Source: Halichondria panicea (taxonomy: Eukaryota; Porifera; Demospongiae; Suberitida; Halichondriidae). From it: DNA of 64,000 bases. Positions within the stretch are counted from its first letter, which is position 1. Each line of letters begins with the position of its first letter. Under the pieces are notes generated by a model. That model worked only from the letters and a program-made list of their open reading frames with translations. It had not been told where the DNA came from and ran no database searches. Positions 23,567-35,444 of the stretch are shown here, piece after piece. Both the position numbers and the translations under genes were made by a program. Location of the stretch: contig NC_087385.1 of the NCBI RefSeq assembly GCF_963675165.1, positions 966,001-1,030,000 of the forward strand, written 5' to 3'.

Positions 23567-24841
23567 ATGAACACGGACAATGATAAACCGTTAAAGCCCA
23601 AGAATTTCTGCTCCAGAAAGAAACTGTTTGTGTTTTGCATTGTTACCTTGATAACTCTGTTTGCCTCAACAAGTCTATTTCTTAGCCATCCTAGGACCCA
23701 CACTGGCAAGAATGAAGCTTTGCCACACCATTATATTGGATTCAAAGACCTCACTCCATATCCGACAGACAGTTCACTGACCCCCTGCGAAGACAAAGAT
23801 CGGAATAAACGCACATACGATTTACTAGGTAATGATACACTTATTGTTATCCATATTCAAAAAACGGGTGGATCCGATTTCCTTCGACATGTTGTAACAG
23901 TTAGGAAAAACGGCACGATTTTGTGTGACCTTCCTGAATACATTTTGCTTCGAGTCCAGAAAAGATTAAGTCTACCGAAAGGAAAGCAGAGAATTTTTTG
24001 TCCGAAACGAAAATCAGATGCAAATACTACACAATGGTTGCTATCAGAGAAGACAGTTGGCTGGAAATGCGGTGTGCATCCGACCTTTTCAGAGTATCAT
24101 AACTGTATACAAGACCTCGATGTTGGGGAAGGGAGTGAGTACAGTCAGTACCACTTCATGACCATTTTGAGACACCCTGTGTTACGATTTCTGAGCGAAT
24201 TTGAACATGTTTCTAGAGGAGCTCATTGGTCAGCGATAAAAAAATGTGGTGGGAAAAAAGTAACTGATTCAGAAATGCCACCTTGCTATCCACGATTTTA
24301 CGAGGGTGAATCGTGGCCTAAACTGACACTGAATGATTACCTTGCCTGCAAGAGCAATTGGGCCAAGAACAGACAAGTCATGTGGTTGGCTGAACTGGAG
24401 ACGGCCGGTTGCTACAATCCGAATTTTGAAAATCGAGACGCATTACTACTAGCAAGTGCAAAGTGTAATCTGGAGAAATTATCATTTTTTGGACTCACAG
24501 AATATCAAAAAGAAACTGCTTTTATGTTTGAGAAAGTTTTCAATGTGACATTTTCAGTGCCCCCGGAACAGTATGATATGACTTTTCTACACAGCGCCCC
24601 CATTCTGCGTGATATTTGGAAAGAAAGTGATCTCTACGAAAGGATCGTGGCTGTTAATGATCTAGACATGCAACTATACGAGCATGCACTCAGACTGTTT
24701 GCGAGACGTGCCAAGACATTTGGACTTAATACGGACATCCAAAAAGTTGACGAAAGTGTGAGAGAAATTCACAACTTTAACATTAATATGACAGCCAAGA
24801 AATTCACCAAAGGAATTTTTGATATATCAGAACATACATGA
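23567..24841 (+). CDS. HS6ST: Heparan-sulfate 6-O-sulfotransferase, single exon
   Basis: An uninterrupted frame of 424 aa from the ATG at 23567. It is a type II Golgi membrane protein: short basic cytosolic tail, signal anchor LFVFCIVTLITLFASTSLFL at residues about 22-41, then a luminal catalytic domain. The PAPS 5'-phosphosulfate loop is IHIQKTGGSDFLRH and the 3'-phosphate motif is TILRHPVLRFLSEFEHV. HS6ST-type signatures follow: GWKCGVHPTFSEYHNC, MPPCYP, NRQVMWLAELETAGCYN, FFGLTEYQKETAFMFE and NDLDMQLYEHALRLF. The enzyme adds sulfate to the 6-O of glucosamine in heparan sulfate, which tunes growth-factor binding. The usual family glycine-threonine after KTGG is Ser-Asp here. No intron is seen, whereas neighbours are intron-rich. 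Its stop lies 57 bp from the convergent stop of TMEM18. Confidence 0.92.
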   Translation: MNTDNDKPLKPKNFCSRKKLFVFCIVTLITLFASTSLFLSHPRTHTGKNEALPHHYIGFKDLTPYPTDSSLTPCEDKDRNKRTYDLLGNDTLIVIHIQKTGGSDFLRHVVTVRKNGTILCDLPEYILLRVQKRLSLPKGKQRIFCPKRKSDANTTQWLLSEKTVGWKCGVHPTFSEYHNCIQDLDVGEGSEYSQYHFMTILRHPVLRFLSEFEHVSRGAHWSAIKKCGGKKVTDSEMPPCYPRFYEGESWPKLTLNDYLACKSNWAKNRQVMWLAELETAGCYNPNFENRDALLLASAKCNLEKLSFFGLTEYQKETAFMFEKVFNVTFSVPPEQYDMTFLHSAPILRDIWKESDLYERIVAVNDLDMQLYEHALRLFARRAKTFGLNTDIQKVDESVREIHNFNINMTAKKFTKGIFDISEHT

Positions 24842-24898
24842 TGATCGATCACCATTATTCATTCTTGTTCATATTATTTTATATTCTGCACATTTCAA

Positions 24899-26043
24899 TC
24901 ATTTTATTTTTTTTTGCTTGTCCCTATCATCACTCTGCTTGGCTTTTCTCCGAGCTTTCATAACCCCAACTTTGATCATTGTATCCCAAACATTGTACAA
25001 CCAGCACACCTGTTGATTTTCATGGTGGGGGGAAAATTGCATGAAGGTGTGTGGGGTTAGGGTTAGGGTTAGCTACCACAATGCATGGCATAAGATTGGC
25101 TGTACGTACGTGTGCATGGCATGTGGTAGATATAAATGATTAAAACAGCATGCACGGGATTACATTAATTAGCGTTGGTGTATATAAAAGGTATAAGTAT
25201 ACATACACACAATGTGAGTTAACTTACTATTATGATGGAACAGTTGAAGAGTAAGGGTACTGCATACACAGTGATGATGAAAAGTCCTTCAGAGTCGAAA
25301 TATTGTTGTCGGGCGAACTTCCTGCAAGAAAACGTGCAAAGATCAGCTAGGGTTTCTTTTAGGATTTTACACAAGTGCTGGTGAAAATGTGCGCTCCAAA
25401 TATCAAGCGGGTGATCGACAGGTGCAAGTAGGAATCCAAGCGGGTGACAGAACATTTCAAGAGGAAAAATCACCTGCACTAAAAATGCAAGTGACTCACA
25501 CTAAAAGAAGCCCCTGGGAGATACCCCACCGTAGACGTGCACTTATGCTTGTAATGAGTGCATGATGTCATAATTACAAGGTTAGTGCACATACTGGTGA
25601 TTCTTAGCAGCAAATTCGTTTACAGATTCTGTTGCTACACACAGAACACCTGAGAGAGAGAGACAGGATTGATCAAGTTACCATAAAGGTTGTTTTGAAT
25701 ACAGCTAGCTCGATCAAGCACGACGGATATCATGCACACGACAGTAATCGCTGCAATTCTGATAAAATGTTTATGAAATTCTACACACTAAACTGTTAAA
25801 AATTGGACCCAGAGGAAAATTAACGTACCGAGAATTGCTAGTATAGAAGCTTGGCCGTAGATATGTCTTCGGAGTAAAATAATTGCTAAAAAAGTGCATA
25901 CATGAAATCCGAGTAAGCACAACAGCCAAGGCTCTGTCCAATCAACCTGTGATAAAAGAGGTTTAAGTATTGTGTGTTGTGTGGAAACATTACAGTACCC
26001 TTACCCCATACCAAAGCTCTTTGATAAAGCTCAACTCTGACAT
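24899..26043 (-). CDS. TMEM18: TMEM18, small nuclear-envelope membrane protein
   Basis: Five exons, 26005-26043, 25829-25946, 25595-25649, 25228-25321 and 24899-25009, join in phase and give 138 aa (vertebrate TMEM18 is about 140). The sequence starts MSELSFIKELWYGVDWTEPW and has the family landmarks DWTEPWLLCLLGFH, ESVNEFAAKNH and QQYFDSEGLFIITVYAVPLL, with three hydrophobic segments. The tail is basic (KARRKAKQSDDRDKQKKIK). TMEM18 in vertebrates is a three-pass inner nuclear membrane protein with proposed DNA binding by the basic tail; its mechanism is still poorly known. Confidence 0.92.
25053..25072. repeat. Short TTAGGG run
   Basis: Three consecutive TTAGGG-type units lie just upstream (on the gene strand) of the last TMEM18 exon, within its intron. 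Confidence 0.5.
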
Positions 26044-26331
26044 GCTTGTCACGCCGGAAGTAAGACAACTCGCAATGTGGCTATACGGACATGCCTCGCA
26101 CAGATTACGGAAATGCATGTGGAAAGGTAAACATATTAAATCTTGGCCATGTTGCAAATTGTGCAGAATTTACAGATAGCATAGCTAGAGCTGGTAGCTC
26201 ATCAGCGAGACAAGTTGCAGGTTTTAGTCTATAATTATTGTGATCATATCTGATCTACTTCTCTACTTCTTCTCTACTGTGGAGTCTGATTGATCATTAA
26301 CCTCAAGAATTTCAGCAGAGAGGCTCTAGAG
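26044..26331. promoter_or_regulatory. Bidirectional promoter, TMEM18 / I-BAR gene
   Basis: The start codons are 288 bp apart and face away from each other. I see no strong core-promoter motif. Confidence 0.4.
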
Positions 26332-27169
26332 ATGTCTGAAGACCAGATAACAGTGGGCTCTTTAGGAGAGACCTTCAGAGACATTCTATCACATATGAAG
26401 GTAACTATATTTAACTAGTACATCATGTCAGTGCATATTTGCCATCAAGTAGCTATAGAAATCTGAACTACTGTAAATACATGTCCGACACACCACACAC
26501 ATACCTCGATCTCACGTATGTGATCGTATGTGATAGTTGTAACATATTCGATTGCTCTAGGCCTTGGATACGCTGTTGTTGTAGCAGGTGTTTTGTGCAC
26601 CAATATAAATGCACTATATTGCAAGTAAAATATAGCCAGCTGCAAGAATCCGTGTCAGTCCCACCCCTCCGATACATAGCCTGACAGCTGTACTGTTTCT
26701 CCCATTTTGCAGGGGAGCATACCGGTTTGGGAGGAATTTCTGGCGAGAGGGGTCAAGTTCCACAAGCAGTTAGAGTAAGTTGACTCTATCACGCTGCTAG
26801 CTGTATACTCAGAAACCTGTATTTACTCTAGGCTGGTTATCAGTTCTGCATTTCTGATTATCGTTATAATTATCACCAGCCGCAAATCAGCTCTGTGTAT
26901 ATTACGTGCCAGTGTGATAGAGTAAATATTTATGAAGCTGAACCTTAGTTATGAGACACACCACTGTATCCTTTCATTTGTTTCCAGCTTGTAACTGTTC
27001 ATTAAAGGTGTGTATGAGTGATATAATGTCCAATTTTCAGAAGAAGTTTATTTACCAGTACTATGGAATTTAATTCTGAACAGATCATATCAGGTTTCTC
27101 TATGCACACATGCATTCTGTATCCGAGCAACTCTTGTCCAACTTAAAATATACAATTTTAAGTTCAAGT

Positions 27170-27214
<45 letters not shown>

Positions 27215-28837
27215 TGTGTGTGTGTTGATAGCATTTGTTGTTGAACAGTGTAATCAGTTTTCACTCCATTTTAGCTAGCCCTGGAATCTACTCACTCTCC
27301 TTTTGTGCCTCAGAGTATACAAATTGTCCTGTCCTTTTGTTCAACTCAATACTAACAAAGCAACCCAAAAAAGGGTTCCTCCCTCACAACTCTCACAACC
27401 CACGCTCCTCACAACTCTCACAACTCTCACAACTCACACTCATCACACTCACACACACACCCCACACTCATCACACACACAGGCAAACGGTGGTGGCTTT
27501 TCACAGTTTTCTCGAGGGGCTTAGTAAGGTGTCTGATGTCGCGTGTAGAGCTAAAGGTAAATTCATATTATACTTGTGAGATAGAAGCAGACAGAATACA
27601 CACCTAGTTACAATGTAGTTGTTGTCAAGGCCAGTCTCCATTGTACAGCTGTTGTGGCATTAGCTCCAATTGTTCAATGCAGACACAACTTGTGTTAGGC
27701 TAAATAAAGTACTTAGAGTCTTCTACAATTAATTAATTAAGGGATACGTTTTGTGTGGGTGCTATCATTTTGTCTCAATGGTTTTAGGAGGCACACGTAC
27801 ATTTTGTCTATCTTAGCAGGTGCTGAAAATGTTTGTCTTTGTATTGATATCCAGGAGGTACGAATGACGTGGGAGCTGGTCTCACTAGTCTGGTCAACTG
27901 GCACAAAGGGCAAGAAATGAAAATGAAAGATCTCAACTCGTGAGTGCATGTGAATTTGATGCAATATAACTAGACATAATAAGTATAATATCTTTCCCTA
28001 TTTCTTCCACTATCCCACTCTTTCCTGGACCATTAATTCCCTGTATATACAGTAGCTAGCTGTAGTCTTTCTTACTTTTTGTTTCACCTACACAGCCCTT
28101 TGCCTTTTCAAAATAGTTGATGCGATAGTTTGCATCGATCATTTTACGGACAGCTCTGTTTTGAGGCCACTCAGTACTGTCCCTCCATTAGCTAGACCAC
28201 CCCCTGTCTGTTCTAGCTCAATAGCTCTGCTGTAGTTATGGTGTGTACTTGCAATGTGGAAGTCAGCATTGTATAGGTTTCTGCAGGGGGGGGTTGATTG
28301 GTCAAGTAGCACTGAACTAGATCTGTATAAGAATTCAAACACAATTTATGAACACACCCGCAATCAGATCGGTATATATAGGTATTGATTTTCGCGCACA
28401 ATGCAACTATGAAAGTAATATATTGAGGACATTAGTGTTGAATTCTTCTATAGCTATCCAGTGCCTGGCTTTAGCATAAGCTATAGGTGATTAATGTACA
28501 TGTAGTTCTGAGATGACTTTAATTACTGAACATCAACTTTGTTCATCTGTTTTTGTTGACAGGGCTCAGCCTAAGAGAAACATTGTGGGTGTTACATGTC
28601 AACATCTGTTATCTGTTCTTATAATCTCAACAATTTCGTACATTCATAGTTATTGTGGCAATTATGTGGAGTGTGTTTTGAATGGGCCTCAATCTTGTTG
28701 GGTCTGTGTAGAGCCAAGTGTGTGGGTTGGTGCTCCTCTGTGATGTGGCTGTATGCATGGTTAGCACTTCATGGTAGCCCTACAAGAAACAATGAAGTAC
28801 TGTGCAGCGTCACTAACCACTGTAATAGCATCCTCCC

Positions 28838-28889
<52 letters not shown>

Positions 28890-30190
28890 ACACACACACA
28901 CACACGCACACGCACACACACACACACACACACCACAGTGCTTTACTTACAAAGATGCTGGCCCCTCTTCAGTCGAGAATTGAGCAGTGGAAGAAGACAA
29001 CTGCACTCATGGACAAAGAGCATGATAAAGGTAGAGCCCACAATAACCAGCAGCTTGTCAGATTCCTTAGTCGCTGAATGCTTGTACATGCAGTAATTGC
29101 ATCCTTTGAGCAGTTAGTTTTGCACACTTACTTGCACACTTACTCAACTGTTGAGCTCACCTTTCACTGTGTGTGTGAAATGCCCACACTCTCTACGCCT
29201 GGTGAAGTGGAGCATGTGTTTGTGTACATACATACTGTTATTGTAATCACCCTGTACTTCAGTCACCCTCGATATGTAGCCTATTAATAGCTTTCTAAAA
29301 CTACATTAATTGTGACAAGCCAGTGAATCATGTGAGCTACCTCTGTTATTAGTGGCAGCTATTATTTCCAGCTGTACTGTTTTTCACTGGCAGTAGTTTA
29401 ATTAACATGATTTGAAGCATCTTAAATCAACGCATGGATTTATCTATAACATCCTCCAATGAGTTGTTTGTTGTACTTACCTCACTGTGTATTTTCACTT
29501 TAGTCAAATCCCAATACATGAATATTACCGCCAGCTACTAGATATGATACGTACAATTCCTTGGATATTACATGCCAGCCAATTCCTTCCCATAGCAACT
29601 ATCAGGTATTATAATATTTTATCAGCTAGCTCATACTGTCCTGGAATGTACACACCTTGTCTGACAAATATTAAAAGTTTGTTGAATGTGTCTTACGTAT
29701 GTTGTACTGTCTAAGGAATTATTTAGGGGATTGTGTTTTCCCAGTGAAGCTATTAAGTAAACAGCTATCTGTGAAATTATTCTGCTGGTATTAATTGTCA
29801 CAGGGAAGTTTTATAATTATTGTGTGTTGTATACAATTACATTGCAATTTTTCATGTTTTCTGTACATGATGCCAAGTGTCGTGCAAATAACACCTCTTC
29901 ATACATCCTGTGTTCTGTTTGCATAGTGCATGACTGTGTGTGTGTGTTTACAGTGCATATAGAGACTGGAGGTCCTTTTATTTGAATTTCGTGTTATTGG
30001 ACGTACGTAAGAGTGATATAGTATTACCTCTAACTGTGTTGAAGCTCTGGAATGGGATGCTATTGGCTTCTGTAATGATGAGCTTGTCCTGATTCTAACG
30101 CAATAAGAGAAAGTGTGTAATCAATAAAACGGAAACTTGAAGCACTCGTAAACACTTAGGTATTTGTACACGCATGCACACTCACACACA

Positions 30191-30234
<44 letters not shown>

Positions 30235-32328
30235 ACACACACACACACAGAGGTCCACAAGGCGGTGAAGGAGATCAAGGAAGCCTCTAAAGCAGCTGCC
30301 AAGACACAGAAAAGCCTGGAGGGAAAGCTAAAAAAAGGTTAGTCCCATACCTACCTAGCCATTAATTACCGATATGCACTCTACCTCTTATGGAGCTGAA
30401 CTTTTTACCTAAAGCTTTCAGCCCATGTAGAGGGTGGCTTGTGTGGGTAGTGCTTGTACAGTGCATTAGCTTGTCTAGCTTGTCTGCCTTGTTAGCCCTA
30501 ACCGAGTTTGTAGCTATTTTACTGACTCCATTTGCAAACATCCTTTATATTGTGTTTGCTCTTAGCTCATGCATACTTTGGCAATGCCATCACATTTCAA
30601 CCTATAGCTAACCTTTACAGCTCTATAGTGTACTTATATATATCCTTTCCAGGAAATTATGTATGTACTCAAGCCCAAACTTGTATTTTGAACTTCCTCA
30701 TTATGTTTGAATGTGTGTCCTCAGGAAGTTTTGGCACTGGTTGTCACAAAATTGGGTCAAATATGCACCGGCATGTTAGGAAGTGTAGTCTATCATTGTG
30801 GTAACCATGTCTCCTTGTGTGTGCTTCAGATAAGACTGAGAAGGCAACTCTCCTCAAGAAACAGCTGGACAGGCAACGACTGGTGCGTGAGACAAACACA
30901 ATTGACCCCGGTCCCCTTGATAATTAAATAATTTCTAGGCTGTACGTACATGCAGTGTGTGTGTGTATGGGTTACTACTGCATGGTGGAAATAATGGGGG
31001 TCGTACTGGTAGTCTAAATATATCATATTTTGTATTCCCAGAGTGTGATGAGTGTGAGTTACAGTTAGACAATCCAACCTCCCCTGTGCCTTTGAAGCAC
31101 TACAGTGGAAGTATTAACTGTATTGACGGATTTATTTGTCTCCCACATAATTCTTCACATAGCATTTAGATTTGTAGCTAGATACACTGCATCCACACAC
31201 CCCTCCCGGCCCTCACACACTCACCCCTCACACAACCCACACCCCTCACCCTTCACACTACCCACCCTCACCCCTCACAGGAACGAGAGCGCCTCCTTCG
31301 CGAGACAGAGGAGCGTGAGAAGCAACAGCTGAACAACGCCATGCTTGAGGAGAGAACCTGGTATTGTGGGTTTGTGGCTGCCTACAGTAAGAGCCTCGAG
31401 ATAGAGTCCAGTATGTACACTGAAGTGGACAGACTCAACACTTCACTGCAAGACTTGGAGGCAGCCATCACACAACCTACAGAGCTGCCTGACATTGCTA
31501 AGGAGTTTATTGAGGTACGCTTGAGTGCAGCTACATGTACTAGCAGTGTTTACCACACCTGGGGCTGATTAGGGGACCCTGCAGATATCGACCTATTATT
31601 TCATATGCGTGTGTGTGCACCTGAATATCACTGTTATGAACAGGTGCCCCTGACTATAATTGAGTGTTTATTTTTTTTCAGATTAATGGCAACCAGATTT
31701 AATGTTTTAGCTATCGTTACATACTGTATGTGTGTCAGCCCTGAATATCATCACTATAGTTATGGACATGCAGGTGTCACTGGCTATTTTCATAATTTTA
31801 GTTGCTGATGGACCTATGTAGCACTTGTGATCCATGCAGCCAGTACTCTTAGTTGTTGAATTAATGGTATGCACAGTCATGATTTCCTCAATTTGATTCC
31901 AGGAATTCGAATTTTAGTGGAATCTGAGCAATGTCTAAACAAAAATATTATGGGTCCGAATAAAATTGCAATATGTAGATATAATTATTTGTCGATATGC
32001 ACTGCATGACTGTGAGGCCATGACGATGTAATGACTAATCGTTGCCATGTGTTCGCACAAACAATGGGTTTGCATTGTGCATGTCATGTTTCCTTTGATG
32101 TGGTTTGCAGCCCTATAGTGTGTTGTGTGTTTGTAGTACTTATAATTATAAAGTGCTTCACAGAATGAGGAATGACAAGTTTGTGCTTGTGCAATAATCA
32201 TTTTGGGATTTGCTTTCAATTTGGAACACTGTTGTCGAAACATTTATCACCTGTCATTAAAATTCAACCTTTGAACTCGACACCGTACTTGCCAGTATTC
32301 GACTATACTATATTTATTACCCCCCCTC

Positions 32329-32389
<61 letters not shown>

Positions 32390-34648
32390 CTGGAAGATCC
32401 CATCGTCATCCTCGGACACACACAAGCACTATCACCATATTCATGGCCAGGGCTCAGTGGCATCACTAAACTCCGCCCACTCTCACACCTCTATCTCGTC
32501 GGCAGGTTCCCACGAGATCTCCACTCCCGTGGGCGGGATGGCCTCATCTGTTGGATTATCGGCCACGCCTCCCAATTCGAGTATTGGATCGTCCATGGCA
32601 CCTCCGCCTCCTGGACCACCCCCTCCTATGGGGGGTTCGCAGTTCCCACCCCCTCCACCTGGACCACCCCCACCAATGGTTCCCGGAGCTCCGCCCCCTC
32701 CACCAGGACCACCAGGTGGACAGTTCCCGCCCCCTCCACCAGGACCACCAGGTGGACAATTCCCGCCCCCTCCACCAGGACCACCAGGTGGACAATTCCC
32801 GCCCCCTCCACCAGGACCACCAGGTGGACAATTCCCACCCCCTCCACTAGGACCACCAGGTGGACAGTTCCCGCCCCTTCCACCGGGACCACCCCCACCT
32901 CCAATGGCACCTGGAGCTCCATCTTATTCGTCAGGTTACCCAGGCTCAATGTATCCACCTCCTCCACCGGGACCTCCCCCAATGGGTACTTACACAATCA
33001 TGTAGTTGTATAATCAATCTGGCTCTAAATTATTGCTTCATGTTTGTAATTATGAGCTTATGGGTTAGAAAGTTTCCCTGTAATCTTATACAATTACCTA
33101 TATTGCTAGAAGCGATTGTGCATCATTCTTCTGTGTCATTGAATACCTAACTGATTCCATGCTGCCGTAGCTATGCAGGTACTGTACTCTTAGTAGAGTG
33201 GTCACTCTTGCTTCACTGCTATAATTATGTCTATTGCTGGTGTGCGATAAATATAATTATTCCTTTTATATATCATAGAACAAAATAATGATCACTGTAT
33301 AGTTTGTATAAAGTATCAGTTAGCCAGTTGTACATGTTACTATTATTTATTAATTTTGGTCTCCCTCCAGGCGGTTACCCCGGACAACTGCCTCCTCCCC
33401 CTCCCGCCAACTTCCCTCCTACCACATCAGAGTACGCCCACATCACACAAAGACCTTTGCCCCCTGTTCCCGGCTACGATATGGACTGCATGGCACCCCC
33501 TTACAATCGCACGAGCATCGTCTCCGTTTCCCCGTCAGAAATGAGTCTAGCGTCACATCAGAGCTCAGAGTCGTCTCGCTCTTTATCACCTCCCATCGGC
33601 CCTAGCTACAGTCCTGGACAAAGCCGGGTACATCTTGACTCAGTGAGGGAGGCAGATCCAGGGAATGATCTGCAGGCTGCCCTCATGAACAGACTCAAGC
33701 AACGGAAGCTCTCCACTGAAACTTGTGAGTGTTGTGTTATTATATACAGTACATGTTGCATGTGTGTTCTGGCATATACATGTACGTGTGCATAGCTTTC
33801 GTTTAGTGAGCCGTTTAGGGAATAATTGTATAATAGCCTTTAATTGGAATGGCCGGGAATGAACATATGCTCTGTGTGATGAGGGGTCCCTAACGACTAC
33901 TAAATTTAGAAGTTATATATGTCCCCTCCAAAAACAGGCTTTGAAGTAGAGGCTCAATTTAAAGCATTGAGAGTGTTGAGAGTAAAGCTTCTCATCTTGT
34001 ATGTACTGATGTGTAAGCATGAGAAGTGTATTTTCATGCATGTGAGAGTATTAATTATTTGTGACTTTTGTTCTATAGCTGGGATGATTGCCACCCTTCC
34101 CCGTAATCATGCCCCCAACCCCTCCCCCATGATGATGAGGGGAGGACCCCCCGTGTCTCATCGCCCCCCACGAGGTCCAGGGAGGGGACCAGTCAGGAGT
34201 GCCTCCGTCAACATTCACACACATGGTACGCGACCTACTCTACTACGTACCCTACTCTTGCTTTGAGACCATGTGTAGTCATGACAAGCAGCTTATCAAC
34301 ACTGACATGACTGTGTTTTGTATGCTCTATACTATAGTTAAAGCTCATAATTCCCTATTGAAGAGTGCAGTGCATAGATTATGGTCCACGTTTGTAGGCT
34401 GTTGTCGTATTGTGCTGATACATTGTATTATGACTTGACCTTTCACCCCTCCAGGATCGTACAATGATCGGGTATCTCCCCTCCTCTATAACAACAGTCC
34501 GAGTCAACCGGCCCATCACGTCTTCAACCAAAACCACACCCAACAAGGCGAGGCCGGTAGTGACTCAGATCATGAAGAAGAATCCGCTTTTGCCAAAGCT
34601 CTTAGGCTGAAAAGACTTAAGAAAACTGTTTCAGTGGATGGCTATTAG
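26332..34648 (+). CDS. I-BAR (IMD) protein, MTSS/MIM type
   Basis: Twelve exons, phases all compatible: 26332-26400, 26713-26774, 27483-27556, 27855-27939, 28939-29030, 30251-30337, 30830-30882, 31281-31514, 32388-32985, 33371-33724, 34079-34225, 34455-34648; 682 aa. Residues 1-250 match the I-BAR helices of MTSS1: LGETFRDILSHMKGSIPVWE, TVVAFHSFLEGLSKVSD, GGTNDVGAGLTSLV, LAPLQSRIEQWKK, EVHKAVKEIKEASKAA and TWYCGFVAAYSKSLEIE. I-BAR dimers bind PIP2 membranes and push them outward into filopodia-like protrusions. Next comes a His/Ser stretch, then a proline-rich region with tandem PPPPPGPPGGQF units, a likely SH3/profilin target. NDLQAALMNRLKQRKLSTE at the end of exon 10 resembles a WH2 actin-binding motif; the end KALRLKRLKKTVSVDGY is basic. 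MTSS is favoured over BAIAP2/IRSp53 because no SH3 domain is present. Three acceptors directly follow long CA repeats. Confidence 0.88.
32690..32880 (+). repeat. Coding minisatellite of the I-BAR proline-rich region
   Basis: A 36-bp unit encoding PPPPPGPPGGQF is repeated about five times without frame loss. Units are nearly identical in DNA, so copy number is probably polymorphic. Confidence 0.85.
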
Positions 34649-35444
34649 GATGATATGTATAGTTATATTAATGGATGTACTCTGAAAGGTTATAGATACA
34701 CACAATAACTGCATATAATGCTTAATTAATTATATTATTATAAATAATTAATATCTGATTGTGTAGAAGATTATTTAACAAAGTGTGAGTGTTTTTGTGA
34801 TTACATACGTATAAAGCTGTTTGTGTGTTTTGTATAATTTATATGTTTATATGCTGCACCATAATAATAATAATAATTCATCAATTAATTACGTTATCTT
34901 TATTGAATTTTGTATTCAAAAGTCAAATCAAAATTGAGCATGTACAACAAGACCGCACTGACTACATATATACAGCAGAAAACAAAATGAGCTACAAATG
35001 CAACACATGTACAGTGAAATTGAACAAAATAGAGTCAATTGAGACTAACTACTAATATAAAGTATCCCCCAGCTGGCTTCTTATTGCGGAGGTCTTTTCT
35101 TGCCCCTGTGTGTGTGTGCGTGTGTGTGTGCGTGTGTGTGCGTGTGTGTGTGCGTGTGTGTGTGCGAGGGGGAGGGGTTGGTTAAATCATGCATGTATGT
35201 GCTAATAGAAATTAAGTAAGTGCGGTAGTTAGATTTTAATTGATCAAAGCATCATCTTGCGGGGAGTGACAACAACACCTAGCCTAGGTATGTGTGGGTG
35301 GATGAATAACTTGTGCACTAGCTTGAATATACATGTATATACTACTACAACTAATAAAGAGTGGACGTGGGGACCTGGCTAACATCATACCTGCATGTAA
35401 TGTACAGTATTATAATTAAGAGTATAATAATTAGTGTGATGCAC
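34649..35444. other. Convergent gap, I-BAR gene / PLC-gamma
   Basis: The 796-bp stretch between the stop codons is AT-rich with one TG-rich microsatellite (about 35105-35166). A short open segment near 35233-35280 on the minus strand follows an AG and could be an extra terminal PLC-gamma exon, but support is weak. Confidence 0.4.

Noticed and set aside
33919-34077. Extra I-BAR exon after the AG at 33937
   Set aside because: No compatible donor and the phases of the flanking exons already match each other.
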